From positions 1 through 37,968 of the forward strand of contig CASFKR010000007.1 of assembly GCA_949295265.1 (NCBI GenBank): a DNA stretch of 37,968 nt. Reading direction: 5' to 3'. Shown here one piece after another: positions 15,207-24,560 of this stretch. The stretch comes from an uncultured Verrucomicrobiota bacterium (GTDB taxonomy: Bacteria > Verrucomicrobiota > Kiritimatiellia > RFP12 > UBA3636). Numbering within the stretch: the first letter of the stretch is position 1; each line of letters begins with the position of its first letter. The position numbers were made by a program, and so were the translations under genes. The notes under the pieces were generated by a model. That model searched no databases and was not told where the DNA came from. It saw nothing but the letters and a program-made list of their open reading frames with translations.

Positions 15207-17936
15207 ATGGATAAGCATTACGACCCGCAAGCCATTGAAGCCAAGTGGTATCCCCGCTGGGAAAAATCCGGCGCCTTCCGTCCGGACCCCGAGCACAAGG
15301 GGGAACCCTACTGCATTGTCATCCCCCCGCCGAATGTGACGGGCATTCTCCACATGGGGCACGCCCTCAACGACACCATTCAGGACGTGCTCATCCGCTG
15401 GAACCGGATGCGCGGCAAGGACGTGCTCTGGGTACCCGGAACGGATCATGCCGGCATCGCAACGCAGAACGTCGTGGAAAAGGCGCTGCGCAAAGAAGGC
15501 ATTTCCCGCAAGGACCTGGGCCGCGAAAAGTTCATTGAGCGCGTCTGGGAATGGCGCAAGCAATATGGCGGCACGATTGTCCGGCAGCTGCGGGCGCTGG
15601 GCTGCTCGTGCGACTGGGATCACGAGCGCTTCACGATGGATGAAGGGCTCTGCCGCGCGGTGGCGGAGGTCTTCTGCGAAATGTACGAGAAAGACCTCAT
15701 CTATCGCGGCAACTACATCGTGAACTGGTGCCCGCGATGCGGCACGGCGCTCGCCGATGACGAAATCGTGCACGAGCCGCATGACGGCTTCCTGTGGCAC
15801 ATCCGCTACCCGGTGGCGGGGAGCGAGGGCGAATATGTGGAGGTGGCGACCACGCGCCCCGAAACGCTGCCCGGCGATACCGCAGTGGCGGTCAACCCCA
15901 AGGATGAGCGCTACTTCCATCTGCACGGCCGCAAGGTGATTCTCCCGCTTTCGAACCGCGAAATTCCCGTCGTTGTCGATGACTACGTGGAGCGCGAATT
16001 CGGCACGGGCGTCGTGAAAATCACGCCTGCGCACGACCCGAACGACTTCCAGGTCGCAGCCCGCCACAACCTCGAGCAGATCAACATCATGAACGGCGAC
16101 GGCACGATGAACGAGCTTGCGGGCGCCGCCTATGCGGGGCTCGACCGCTTCGAATGCCGCAAGCGCATCGTGGAGGACCTCGAGAAGGGCGGCTACCTCG
16201 TGCGCGTGGAGCCGTACCAGAACTCCGTGGGGCACTGCTACCGGTGCCACACCGTCGTGGAATCGCGCCTCTCCAAACAGTGGTTCGTCCGCATGAAGCC
16301 GCTCGCGGAAAAGGCGATGGAGGCGGTCCGCTCCGGGAAAATCGTCTTCACGCCCAAACGCTACGAAAACACGTATTTCCTCTGGATGGAAAACATCCGG
16401 GACTGGTGCATTTCCCGCCAGATCTGGTGGGGGCACCGCATTCCGGTCTACATCTGCCAGGACTGCGGTCACGAATGGGCGGCCCCGAGCACACCGGCCG
16501 CTTGCCCCAAGTGCGGCGCCGCCGCCGACCGCATCGACCAGGATCCGGATGTGCTCGACACCTGGTTCTCGTCGTGGCTCTGGCCTTTCTCGACGCTCGG
16601 CTGGCCCGAGCGCACCGCGGACCTTCAGCGCTACTATCCGACCGCCGATCTGTGCACGGCGCCGGACATCATCTTCTTCTGGGTTGCGCGCATGATCATG
16701 GCGGGTTGCCGCTTCATGGACGAAGTACCCTTCCGCAACGTGGTTTTCCACGGTGTGGTGCGCGATGACAAGGGTCGCAAGATGTCCAAGTCCCTCGGCA
16801 ACTCCATCGACCCGCTCGAGGTCATCCGCAAATACTCGGCGGATGCGCTGCGCTTCACGCTGATGCAGACGACTTCGCCGGGCATCGATGTGTTCATTTC
16901 GATGGACAAGTTCGAGATCGGGCGCAACTTCGGCACGAAGATCTGGAATGCCGCGCGCTTCATCCTCATGCATGCGGAGAAGTGTCCGGAAGTGGACTTC
17001 CACGCCGCTGCCACGGCCGCCGCACCCGCGCTCGATCCGGCGCTGCTTTCCGACTCCGACCGCCACATCCTCGCCACCGCCGATGCCGCGCTCGCGGCAA
17101 CCGACGCCGCCCTCAAGGCGTACCGCTTCCAGGATGCCGCGCTGGCCGTCTACGACTTCGTCTGGAGCCAGTTCTGCGACTGGTATCTGGAGGATGCCAA
17201 GCGCAACCTCTACGGCGACAATCCGGCGCTGCGGACGCAGACCGTGCGCATTCTCGCGGATGTCTTCGGCCGCGCCCTGCGCATGATTCACCCGTTCATG
17301 CCGTTTGTGACCGAGGAAATCTGGAACCAGATGCACTATGCGGGCTCCGAGGACGACACCATTTCGCACGCCCCGTGGCCGCAGGCATACCCCGCCGAGA
17401 GCCGCGAGGCCTGGCAACTCACCGAAGCGGTGCGCACGTTCGTCAACAACCGTCACGCCCTCATCACCGCCGGTCGCGCGCTGCGCACCAACTCTAATGT
17501 GCCGCCTTCCGCGAAACCGGAATTCTCCGTGAGCCTCAAATCGGCCGACGATGCCGAACGGCTTTCGGCAGATGTCGACGCACTCGTGACGGCGCTCAAC
17601 GCCTCGAAGGTAACCATCCTGCACGATGCGCACCTCTCGGGCATTCCGACGGCCGACACCCCGCTGGGCGTCATCGGTCTCCACCTCGCCGACGTCGTGG
17701 ATACCGCCGCCGAACGCCAGAAGGTCACCGAGGAAATCGCCAAACTGCAGGGCTTCCTCAAGACGGTCGAAAGCAAGCTCACCAACGAGCGCTTCCTCGA
17801 GAAAGCACCGCCCGCCATCGTCAACCAGCAGAAAGCCCGCAAGGCTGAACTGCTCGCCGACATCGCGCGCAAAACCAAACTCCTCCAATCCCTCGGCGGG
17901 GCGGCAGACGCCGCCTCTTCTGCCGCCCGGCCTTAA
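15207..17936 (+). CDS. valS: Valyl-tRNA synthetase
   Basis: Charges tRNA-Val. The 909-residue class I synthetase has PPPNVTGILHMGHAL (HIGH motif, about 49-52), an editing domain with TTRPETLPGDTAV, and GRKMSKSLGNS (KMSKS near 525-529). Anticodon-binding helices (PFVTEEIWNQM) follow, and the C-terminal coiled-coil arm is rich in Lys/Glu. Length is typical. The ATG follows a pyrimidine-rich leader without SD, and no T-box leader is visible. The last residues (ADAASSAARP) are encoded by DNA that is repeated 40 bp downstream in the intergenic repeat. The stop codon lies in the loop of a 9-bp hairpin (17922-17930 with 17937-17945). Confidence 0.97.
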   Translation: MDKHYDPQAIEAKWYPRWEKSGAFRPDPEHKGEPYCIVIPPPNVTGILHMGHALNDTIQDVLIRWNRMRGKDVLWVPGTDHAGIATQNVVEKALRKEGISRKDLGREKFIERVWEWRKQYGGTIVRQLRALGCSCDWDHERFTMDEGLCRAVAEVFCEMYEKDLIYRGNYIVNWCPRCGTALADDEIVHEPHDGFLWHIRYPVAGSEGEYVEVATTRPETLPGDTAVAVNPKDERYFHLHGRKVILPLSNREIPVVVDDYVEREFGTGVVKITPAHDPNDFQVAARHNLEQINIMNGDGTMNELAGAAYAGLDRFECRKRIVEDLEKGGYLVRVEPYQNSVGHCYRCHTVVESRLSKQWFVRMKPLAEKAMEAVRSGKIVFTPKRYENTYFLWMENIRDWCISRQIWWGHRIPVYICQDCGHEWAAPSTPAACPKCGAAADRIDQDPDVLDTWFSSWLWPFSTLGWPERTADLQRYYPTADLCTAPDIIFFWVARMIMAGCRFMDEVPFRNVVFHGVVRDDKGRKMSKSLGNSIDPLEVIRKYSADALRFTLMQTTSPGIDVFISMDKFEIGRNFGTKIWNAARFILMHAEKCPEVDFHAAATAAAPALDPALLSDSDRHILATADAALAATDAALKAYRFQDAALAVYDFVWSQFCDWYLEDAKRNLYGDNPALRTQTVRILADVFGRALRMIHPFMPFVTEEIWNQMHYAGSEDDTISHAPWPQAYPAESREAWQLTEAVRTFVNNRHALITAGRALRTNSNVPPSAKPEFSVSLKSADDAERLSADVDALVTALNASKVTILHDAHLSGIPTADTPLGVIGLHLADVVDTAAERQKVTEEIAKLQGFLKTVESKLTNERFLEKAPPAIVNQQKARKAELLADIARKTKLLQSLGGAADAASSAARP

Positions 17937-18341
17937 CCGGGCGGCGGTTGCCGCCTCTTCTGCCGCTCGGCTTCTCAGGCAGTGGATTACCGCCGACCGG
18001 CCCCTCCGAGGCCGACATAGCCAGCGAAGATGGCTCCTTGCGGGCGCGTGATGCGAAAGCACACGCGCCCGCCTCCATTCCGGAGGTGTGGGGGGACACG
18101 ACGAACAGGACGGACACGACGAACACGACGAACAGGACGTACAGGACGAACACGACGGCTCGCTACCGCGTGTAGCGCCTCACTCCCAGTTGCCCCGGAT
18201 AGCCGCCAGCCTCCCCCGCACCATACTGCTGCCGTAGGCAGCGGGGTGGCTTGGGACGGGCGAGCCGCAGGTAGCGGCAGGCGCAGCCCGGTTCCGGAAG
18301 CGTAAAGAGCGGTCAAAAACGCTTTTCTTCTGTGGATAACC
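17937..18341. repeat. Gene-free spacer filled by the fullest copy of the repeat family
   Basis: No gene seen. In order: GGGCGGCGGTTGCCGCC with a near-copy of the valS 3' end (17950-17970 repeats 17910-17930 at 20 of 21 positions). Next is a strong hairpin, 18040-18072: 11-bp stem, one bulged A, 3-bp upper stem, GAAA loop. Then come seven 9-bp units of consensus ACA(C/G)GACGA (18096-18158), and CTCGCTACCGC with a 6-bp hairpin (18161-18177). CCTCACTCCCAG-NN-GCCCCGGAT (18178-18200) follows, then a GCTGCC/GGCAGC hairpin near 18229-18243. Modules are shared with spacers at 5857-6063, 11557-11594 and 24376-24560. Confidence 0.7.
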
Positions 18342-18350
18342 TGATATAAT
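18342..18350 (+). promoter_or_regulatory. Extended -10 promoter of the PIG-L gene
   Basis: TG-A-TATAAT (TG at 18342-18343, perfect -10 at 18345-18350) with no good -35 box. It predicts a start near 18357. Confidence 0.55.
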
Positions 18351-18379
18351 ATGCATTTCTAACTGTAAAACCATTCCCG

Positions 18380-19300
18380 ATGGCACCCGGATACCGGCTC
18401 CCGCTTGCGGGGCAATTCCGTTCCGCAGCGGTTCCGGCACTCCGCACCATCGGATGGGCTGAAAACATGAGCACTTTTGAACGTTTGCTTCCAGACGGTA
18501 CCCGTCGCTCCTCGACGCAACCCGGTGACATTTTTCCGGATTGGGCCGGGGACGCCGAGCATTGGCTGTTCGTCTCCCCACACGATGACGACATCATCCT
18601 CGGCTCCGGTCTCCTGTTTCTCTCCGCAATGGCCGCCGGCGTAAAAGTTTCGGCCGCCATTTCGACCATCGGTGACTCCGGCTACTGCAAACTCGAGCAG
18701 CGGGACACCATCGCCACCATCCGCCGCGCCGAAACACTCGATTCCTTCCGCATCCTCGGTCTGCCGGAGGACAGACTCCACTTCCTCAACTACCACGACT
18801 GCGGACTGGAACACTACACCGGCCACTACCCGGCCGTGCCCGGGCCGACCACCATCGCCGGCTCCACGGGTCTCTCCAATTCCTACGTCTGGCTGCTGCG
18901 CCACGTGCGGCCGACCCGCATTTTCCTGACGACGCACACGGACATCCATCCGGATCACCAGATTGTGAACCACGAGATGCAAATCTGCGTCTTCCATGCG
19001 CAGGGGGCCATCTGGCCGGAGTTGGGCGAACCGCTCCCGGCGATTCCGGAAATCTACGAGTTTTCGACGTACAGCGACTTCTCTGAGCCGCCGGATTTCC
19101 GCGTCATCGCCACCGAAGAACTGCTGGACCGGAAACTGTCCGGCATCGCGGCGTACCGCTCGCAGGACCAGATTGCGGAGCTCATCAAACTCCACCGTCA
19201 GGCAGGCGTACGCGAATATTTCCGGCGCATGCGCTTCCCGCTGCTGACGCCCGGCAAATACAACGCGCTCTTTGACGATGCGCCGCTGGCCAAAGACTGA
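18380..19300 (+). CDS. PIG-L/LmbE-family deacetylase
   Basis: Zinc enzymes of this family remove acetyl groups from N-acetylglucosamine-type sugars (GlcNAc-PI, mycothiol and bacillithiol precursors, chitobiose). The zinc motif is SPHDDDIILGSG (family PHPDDE with Asp ligands), with TTHTDIHPDHQIVNHE supplying the later His ligand. The product is 306 residues from 18380, or 277 from the in-frame ATG at 18467 (MSTFERLLPDG). The promoter position suits 18380, but neither start has an SD and the first 29 residues show no family features, so 18467 is an equal candidate. No signal peptide. The substrate is not indicated by the neighbours. Confidence 0.85.
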   Translation: MAPGYRLPLAGQFRSAAVPALRTIGWAENMSTFERLLPDGTRRSSTQPGDIFPDWAGDAEHWLFVSPHDDDIILGSGLLFLSAMAAGVKVSAAISTIGDSGYCKLEQRDTIATIRRAETLDSFRILGLPEDRLHFLNYHDCGLEHYTGHYPAVPGPTTIAGSTGLSNSYVWLLRHVRPTRIFLTTHTDIHPDHQIVNHEMQICVFHAQGAIWPELGEPLPAIPEIYEFSTYSDFSEPPDFRVIATEELLDRKLSGIAAYRSQDQIAELIKLHRQAGVREYFRRMRFPLLTPGKYNALFDDAPLAKD

Positions 19301-19320
19301 GCCGCGCCCTCCCCTACCCG

Positions 19321-20451
19321 ATGACCCGTTCCATGCCCCGCTCCTCTTTTGTCCGCCAGGATGACGATGCCGGGAATTCATCCCGGCTCCAATGTGTGCT
19401 TGCCCGGCTCGGCGTCGCCTCGCGGCGGCGGTGCGCCGCCATCATTGCCGGAGGCGCCGTCAGCGTCAACGGCACCATCATCCGGGAACCCGGCTACCAC
19501 GTCGAAAACCCGGAGCAAGACGTCATCTGCGTACAGGGGCAGCAGGTTTCACCGCCTCAGGAAGCGCCCGCGCGGCGTGTCCTGATGTTCAACAAACCGG
19601 TCGGCGTACTCTGCACGGCTTCCACCACGGAGAACCGCCGGACGATTTTCGACCTGCTCAAGGGCTTCCGGGAACGGCTCGTTTCCGCCGGACGGCTGGA
19701 CCTGCATTCGCAAGGGCTCCTCATCCTTTCGAACGACGGTGCCCTGATTGACCGTCTGACGCATCCCCGCTACGGACACACGAAGATCTACCTCGTGGAT
19801 GTCAGTGGCGGGGACTTTTCCGCTTCCACCCTCGACGTCCTCCAGTCGCCCATGACGCTGGAGGACGGCTACCAGATCCGGCCTGCCCGCGTCGAGTACA
19901 TCAAGCCGCTCCACGGCGCCATGGGCACGCGGCTGCACCGGCTCCGGTTCACGCTCCGGGAGGGACGCAACCGACAGATTCGCCAGATGTGCGAACAGGC
20001 GGGTCTCAAAGTCGTCAACCTCACGCGTGTGGCGATCAACGGGCTCCATCTGCCGCCAGACCTCAAGCCGGGGCAAGCGCGCGACCTCTCGGCGCGCCAA
20101 CTGGCGCTTCTGGAGGAGATCGACGGCCGCCCGCTCCGTCCGTGGCGCTACACGGACTCGACCTTTTTCCGCGAGACGGGGCGTCCCCCGTGGGATGAAC
20201 CGCTCGATTTTTCGGTGCGCATTCCCGCAACGGAACCCAAGAGCCGCGCGGCGCGCAGCGCGACCGCCGCGAAAACCGCGAAAGCTGTATCCTGCGGCGA
20301 GCGCAACCTGCGTAGCGAGCGCAGCCCGCGCAGCGAACGCACTCCGCGTAGCGAGCGCACTCCGCGCAGCACGCCGGGGCGGAAGCCCAGGAGCGCCCGC
20401 ACCTTCGACAAACCCATTTCCCGCGGTCGCAAACCGCGCGGCAACCGCTGA
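19321..20451 (+). CDS. Pseudouridine synthase, RsuA/RluB/RluF family
   Basis: Isomerises uridine to pseudouridine in rRNA. An N-terminal S4 RNA-binding domain (RLQCVLARLGVASRRRC, then GGAVSVNG) precedes the catalytic domain. That domain has RVLMFNKPVGVLCT, SAGRLDLHSQGLLILSNDG (catalytic Asp in GRLD) and REGRNRQIRQMCEQ. The core ends near residue 290. A basic, low-complexity tail of about 85 residues follows, including RSER(S/T)P repeats encoded by four 18-bp DNA units (20308-20373); it probably binds RNA non-specifically. It is 20 bp after the PIG-L gene. Start at the first ATG; no SD. Which rRNA position is modified cannot be told. Confidence 0.9.
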   Translation: MTRSMPRSSFVRQDDDAGNSSRLQCVLARLGVASRRRCAAIIAGGAVSVNGTIIREPGYHVENPEQDVICVQGQQVSPPQEAPARRVLMFNKPVGVLCTASTTENRRTIFDLLKGFRERLVSAGRLDLHSQGLLILSNDGALIDRLTHPRYGHTKIYLVDVSGGDFSASTLDVLQSPMTLEDGYQIRPARVEYIKPLHGAMGTRLHRLRFTLREGRNRQIRQMCEQAGLKVVNLTRVAINGLHLPPDLKPGQARDLSARQLALLEEIDGRPLRPWRYTDSTFFRETGRPPWDEPLDFSVRIPATEPKSRAARSATAAKTAKAVSCGERNLRSERSPRSERTPRSERTPRSTPGRKPRSARTFDKPISRGRKPRGNR

Positions 20452-20493
20452 ACAAGGCGGCATCCCTGATGCCGACCGTTGTTTCTCTGCTGT

Positions 20494-21915
20494 ATGATTT
20501 TCAATCGGCCCCTGACCGAAGAAGAACGGCGCATTTCCGTTCGCAACCTGTTTATCCACAACCGGATCAACGGCGCGGCGTACATCTGCGTCGGCGAGAT
20601 GATTATGATTCTGCTCGCCGTCCGCATCCACTGTCCGGACGCCGTTGTGACAGCGCTGGGCGCGATGTTCTATCTGGGGTTTCTGATGCTGCCGCTCGGG
20701 CGCACCGTCGCCGCGCACGTCGGTGCCGCCAAATGCGAAGGTTTTTTCTGGGCGATGCGCAATGTCTGCGCGCTGTGCTTTGCATCGGCCGCGCTGTGGG
20801 CTTCGCTGGGCTGGAATACACTGGCGGCGGTGACGGTGCTGCTGTTTTCTTTCGGCTTTTACGGATGCCGCGCGGCGGCCGTCGTGCTGCAGCAGCCGCT
20901 GATCGGCGACATCACGCTGCCGGAAGAACGCGCCGAAAACATTGGCCGGTCCGGAAAGTATTTCTACCTCTATGCGACCATCGGGCTCATCCTCATTATT
21001 TCCGTGCTGACGCTGCATGAGACGCTGGGAACGCTCCTAGTCATCATTTTCACCGGCTCGGTTCTGGGCGTTGTTTCCGCCTACTATCTGACGCTCATCC
21101 ACGAAACAGATGTGCTGAGAAATTCGGCCCGCAAACCGCTGCGGGCGGATTTGCGGCTGTTGCGGAACAACGGGATCTTTCGCCGGCTGATTTATGCGTG
21201 CATCGCGCTCAATCTTTCCTCGATGCTCATTCTGCCCACGTTGCTCCTGGTGCTCAAACGCGGATACGGCATGACCGATTTGAACGCCTCCGTCATGAAT
21301 CTGGCGCAGTGGGTCGCGGCCATTGCGGGCTCCTCGCTTTCGGCCTGGGCGGGGAAAAAATACGGACCGCGCCTCGAAATGGTGGATGCCTACTTCGCGC
21401 TGACGGGCGTCTCGCTGCTGGTCGTCGTGCTCACGAGCTTCGCGCCGTCGCCCTTTGTGTTGATTGTGTTTTTCTGGCTCATCGCCCTGTTTATCGGCGG
21501 AATGGCGCGCATGGTGCATGAATGCGCCGTGACGCACTACTTCCTGACGGTTGTCGACCAGAATCAGCGGATTCCCGGCTCCATTGTGCTGTACACGTGC
21601 ATGGGTGCCATCGCGGGCATTCTGGGCATTCTCATCTCCTCTTCCATCATGGTCTGGATCGGACGCGACGGCGCGACCGCCGAGCCCGGCATGCGCGCCT
21701 TGCACGCCTACCGGACCTACTTCGCGGTCGTTGCGCTCTTGCAGATTCTCGCCACCCCGCTTGTTCTGCGCCTGAAACCGCTCCAGCCGGAAGAGCGCAC
21801 GCTCATTCAGCCGCACGAGCAGCATCCGCACCGCACCCGCTTCCGCCCCCCGATTCTCTTTCGTTTCCCGGTTCACAAGAACCATCATACTCCCACTCCC
21901 CCGGACTCCAAATGA
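20494..21915 (+). CDS. MFS-type transporter, probably for cellobiose or related disaccharide
   Basis: A 473-residue polytopic membrane protein with about 12 hydrophobic helices arranged in two halves around a charged loop (about 205-225, [18 protein letters not shown]). The tail is hydrophilic and His/Pro-rich. It lacks strong MFS signature motifs, so the superfamily call rests on layout. Its stop (TGA, 21913-21915) overlaps the ATG of cellobiose phosphorylase (ATGA), so the two are translationally coupled. From that context I infer uptake of the phosphorylase substrate. The ATG at 20494 is chosen over a TTG 15 bp upstream. Confidence 0.75.
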   Translation: MIFNRPLTEEERRISVRNLFIHNRINGAAYICVGEMIMILLAVRIHCPDAVVTALGAMFYLGFLMLPLGRTVAAHVGAAKCEGFFWAMRNVCALCFASAALWASLGWNTLAAVTVLLFSFGFYGCRAAAVVLQQPLIGDITLPEERAENIGRSGKYFYLYATIGLILIISVLTLHETLGTLLVIIFTGSVLGVVSAYYLTLIHETDVLRNSARKPLRADLRLLRNNGIFRRLIYACIALNLSSMLILPTLLLVLKRGYGMTDLNASVMNLAQWVAAIAGSSLSAWAGKKYGPRLEMVDAYFALTGVSLLVVVLTSFAPSPFVLIVFFWLIALFIGGMARMVHECAVTHYFLTVVDQNQRIPGSIVLYTCMGAIAGILGILISSSIMVWIGRDGATAEPGMRALHAYRTYFAVVALLQILATPLVLRLKPLQPEERTLIQPHEQHPHRTRFRPPILFRFPVHKNHHTPTPPDSK

Positions 21916-24374
21916 AATTCGGATTCTTCGACGACGCATCCCGCGAGTACGTCATCACGACGCCCTCGACGCCTTACCCCTGGATTAACTATCTCGGCAA
22001 CGAGAAGTTTTTCTCCCTCATCTCCAACACCGCCGGCGGCTACGCCTTCCACACCGATGCCCGGTTGCGGCGCCTCACCCGCTACCGCTACAACGATGTG
22101 CCGCTCGACAACAACGGGTGCTACCTCTACATCCGCCACAACGGCGTCGTCTGGAATCCCGGCTACAAACCCGTCCGCACCCCGCTCGACGCCTACGAGT
22201 GCCGCCACGGCTTCGGCTACACGAAGATCGCCTCCGCCAAAAACGGCATCCGCGCCGAAGTGCTCTACCTCGTGCCCAACGGCACCGATGCGGAAATCCA
22301 GATGGTGACGCTCCGCAACGAAACGGATGCCCCGCAAAGCCTTTCGCTCGTCTCCTACGTCGAATGGTGTCTCTACAATGCGCAGGATGATACGACCAAC
22401 TTCCAGCGCAATTTCTCCACCGGCGAAGTCGAAATCGAAGGCGGCGCCATCTACCACAAGACGGAATACCGCGAGCGCCGCAACCACTACGCCTTCTTCT
22501 CGGTCAACACGCAGCCGGACGGCTTCGACACCGACCGCGAAACCTTCCTCGGGCGCGACAACGGCTACGATGCGCCGGAAACGGTGATGCGCGGCCAAAG
22601 CGGCAACTCGGTCGCCGACGGCTGGGCGCCCGTGGCTTCGCACCGCATCGAGATGACGCTCGCGCCGGGTGCCTCGCGCACCCTCATCTTCATCCTCGGC
22701 TACATCGAGAATCCGGTCGATGAAAAATGGGATGCCGCCCCGGCGCCGGGGCTGCTCCAGACCAATCCCGCGATGCGCGTCATCAACAAGACGCGCGCCC
22801 GCGCCCTGCAGGCACGCTTCGACACCCCGGAAAAGGTGCAGGCCGCCTACGATGAACTGCGCGCTTTCTGGGATTCGCTGCTCTCGAACTTCACGCTCTC
22901 CACCGGCGATGAAAAGCTCGACCGCATGGCTGTCTGGAATCAGTATCAGTGCATCGTGACGTACAACTTCGCCCGCTCGGCCTCGTACTTCGAATCCGGC
23001 ATCGGGCGCGGCATCGGCTTCCGCGACACGTCGCAGGACATGCTCGGCGTCGTGCACCAGATTCCCGCCCGTGCGCGCGAACGGCTCTTCGACGTCGCCT
23101 CCACCCAGTTCGAAGACGGCTCCGCCTACCACCAGTTCCAGCCGCTCACCAAACGCGGCAACGCCGATATCGGTTCGCACTTCAACGATGACCCGCTCTG
23201 GCTCATTCTGGGCGTGGGCGGCTACATCCGCGAAACGGGCGACACGGCGTTCCTCAACGAGATGGTGCCGTTCGAAAACTCGGAGACCAACAAGGCGACG
23301 ATGTTCGAACACCTGCGCCGCTCCTATCGCTACATCACCACGCATATCGGGCCCCATGGGCTGCCGCTCATCGGGCGCGCCGACTGGAATGACTGCCTGA
23401 ACCTCAACTGCTTCAGCACCGATCCGAACGACTCTTTCCAGACGTGCACGAACAAGGAAGGCAAGAATGCCGAATCCGTCATGATTGCCCAGATGTTCGT
23501 CTACGTGACGCCCGACTACGCCGCGATGTGCCGTCTGCAGGGCGATGAAGCCGAAGCCGCCTGGGCCGAGGCGCAAGCCGCTCAGATGGCGGAGCAGATC
23601 TGCAAAACCGGCTGGGACGGCGCCTGGTATCTGCGCGCCTACGACGACTTCGGCAACAAGGTCGGTTCCCACGAATGCGAAGACGGGCAGATTTTCATTG
23701 AGACGCAGGGCTTCGGCTCCATGGCGCGCATCGGCGCGGACAAGGGCTACCCCATCCGGGCGCTCGACTCCGTCCGGGAACGGCTCGACACGAAGTACGG
23801 CATCGTCATTCTCGATCCGCCGTACCGCGATTATCACGTGGAGCTCGGCGAGGTTTCCTCCTATCCCCCGGGCTACAAGGAGAATGCGGGCATTTTCTGC
23901 CACAACAATCCGTGGGTCATCATCGGCGAAGTGGCGAACGGGCGTCCCGAACAGGCGTGGACCTACTACAAGAAGATTGCGCCGGCCTTCCTCGAGGATA
24001 TCTCGGACATTCACCGCCTCGAGCCGTACGTCTACGCGCAGATGATTGCGGGCAAAGCAGCCCGCCGTCACGGCGAGGCCAAGAACTCCTGGCTGACGGG
24101 CACGGCCGCCTGGAATTTCGTGGCGCTTTCGCAGTGGATCTGCGGTCTGCGCGCGGAAATGGACGGGCTGCGCGTCGAGCCGCGCCTCCCCTCGCATGTG
24201 CGCGAAGCCACGCTGGGTCGCGTCTACCGCGGCACGCGCTACACCATCCACGTGCACAACCGCAACAACACGGGCGCCGTATCCGTGCAGCTTCGCTCCG
24301 GTAATGCCGTTGTGGACGGCACGCTCGTCCGCGCCTCCTCCCCCGAAGTCGTCCTCGACGTCACCGTCGGCTAG
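21912..24374 (+). CDS. Cellobiose phosphorylase (GH94)
   Basis: Splits cellobiose with phosphate into glucose 1-phosphate and glucose, saving one ATP compared with hydrolysis. The 820-residue product matches the cellobiose phosphorylase subgroup from its first residues ([16 protein letters not shown], then [10 protein letters not shown]). It contains [10 protein letters not shown] and [10 protein letters not shown], where Asp494 is the catalytic acid position of GH94. No signal peptide, so it is cytosolic. Start at 21912: the family N-terminus begins exactly here and the ATG overlaps the upstream MFS stop. The frame is open further upstream only as a shadow of the MFS gene. Its 3' end is immediately followed by the repeat family. 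Confidence 0.95.
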   Translation: MKFGFFDDASREYVITTPSTPYPWINYLGNEKFFSLISNTAGGYAFHTDARLRRLTRYRYNDVPLDNNGCYLYIRHNGVVWNPGYKPVRTPLDAYECRHGFGYTKIASAKNGIRAEVLYLVPNGTDAEIQMVTLRNETDAPQSLSLVSYVEWCLYNAQDDTTNFQRNFSTGEVEIEGGAIYHKTEYRERRNHYAFFSVNTQPDGFDTDRETFLGRDNGYDAPETVMRGQSGNSVADGWAPVASHRIEMTLAPGASRTLIFILGYIENPVDEKWDAAPAPGLLQTNPAMRVINKTRARALQARFDTPEKVQAAYDELRAFWDSLLSNFTLSTGDEKLDRMAVWNQYQCIVTYNFARSASYFESGIGRGIGFRDTSQDMLGVVHQIPARARERLFDVASTQFEDGSAYHQFQPLTKRGNADIGSHFNDDPLWLILGVGGYIRETGDTAFLNEMVPFENSETNKATMFEHLRRSYRYITTHIGPHGLPLIGRADWNDCLNLNCFSTDPNDSFQTCTNKEGKNAESVMIAQMFVYVTPDYAAMCRLQGDEAEAAWAEAQAAQMAEQICKTGWDGAWYLRAYDDFGNKVGSHECEDGQIFIETQGFGSMARIGADKGYPIRALDSVRERLDTKYGIVILDPPYRDYHVELGEVSSYPPGYKENAGIFCHNNPWVIIGEVANGRPEQAWTYYKKIAPAFLEDISDIHRLEPYVYAQMIAGKAARRHGEAKNSWLTGTAAWNFVALSQWICGLRAEMDGLRVEPRLPSHVREATLGRVYRGTRYTIHVHNRNNTGAVSVQLRSGNAVVDGTLVRASSPEVVLDVTVG

Positions 24375-24375
24375 C

Positions 24376-24560
24376 GGGGGCGGCGGTTGCCGCCTTTCTG
24401 CCGGTCGGGGCGGCGGTTGCCGCTTTAAAAAGACCGACCGGCCTCAGTCGGCGGCTCATGAGCCGACCGGACACTCCGAGACCGGTAAAGCCTTGCGGGC
24501 GCGTGTTGCGACAGCACACGCGCCCGCTTCCGTTCCGGCGTACCGGACGGACCGGACAAA
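24376..24560. repeat. Copy of the intergenic repeat family after the GH94 gene
   Basis: Starts 1-2 bp after the GH94 stop. GGGGCGGCGGTTGCCGC occurs twice (about 24378 and 24408) and matches 17937-17953. The hairpin at 24495-24527 repeats the one at 18040-18072: identical 11-bp arms GCGGGCGCGTG/CACGCGCCCGC, the same bulge position and 3-bp upper stem, loop GACA instead of GAAA. The following TCCGTTCCGG also matches. The 9-bp units are degenerate here. The repeat appears to have replaced the 3' end of the minus-strand gene remnant next to it. Confidence 0.65.

Noticed and set aside
14985-18062. A 1025-codon open frame antisense to valS
   Set aside because: It mirrors a fully conserved valS; long antisense frames are expected at this GC content. 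The translation is Arg/Val/Gly-rich with no domain.
18096-18158. CRISPR array
   Set aside because: Units are contiguous 9-mers with no spacers, and no cas genes are present.
21885-24257. A 790-codon minus-strand open frame opposite GH94
   Set aside because: Shadow of the phosphorylase, whose catalytic motifs are all on the plus strand.
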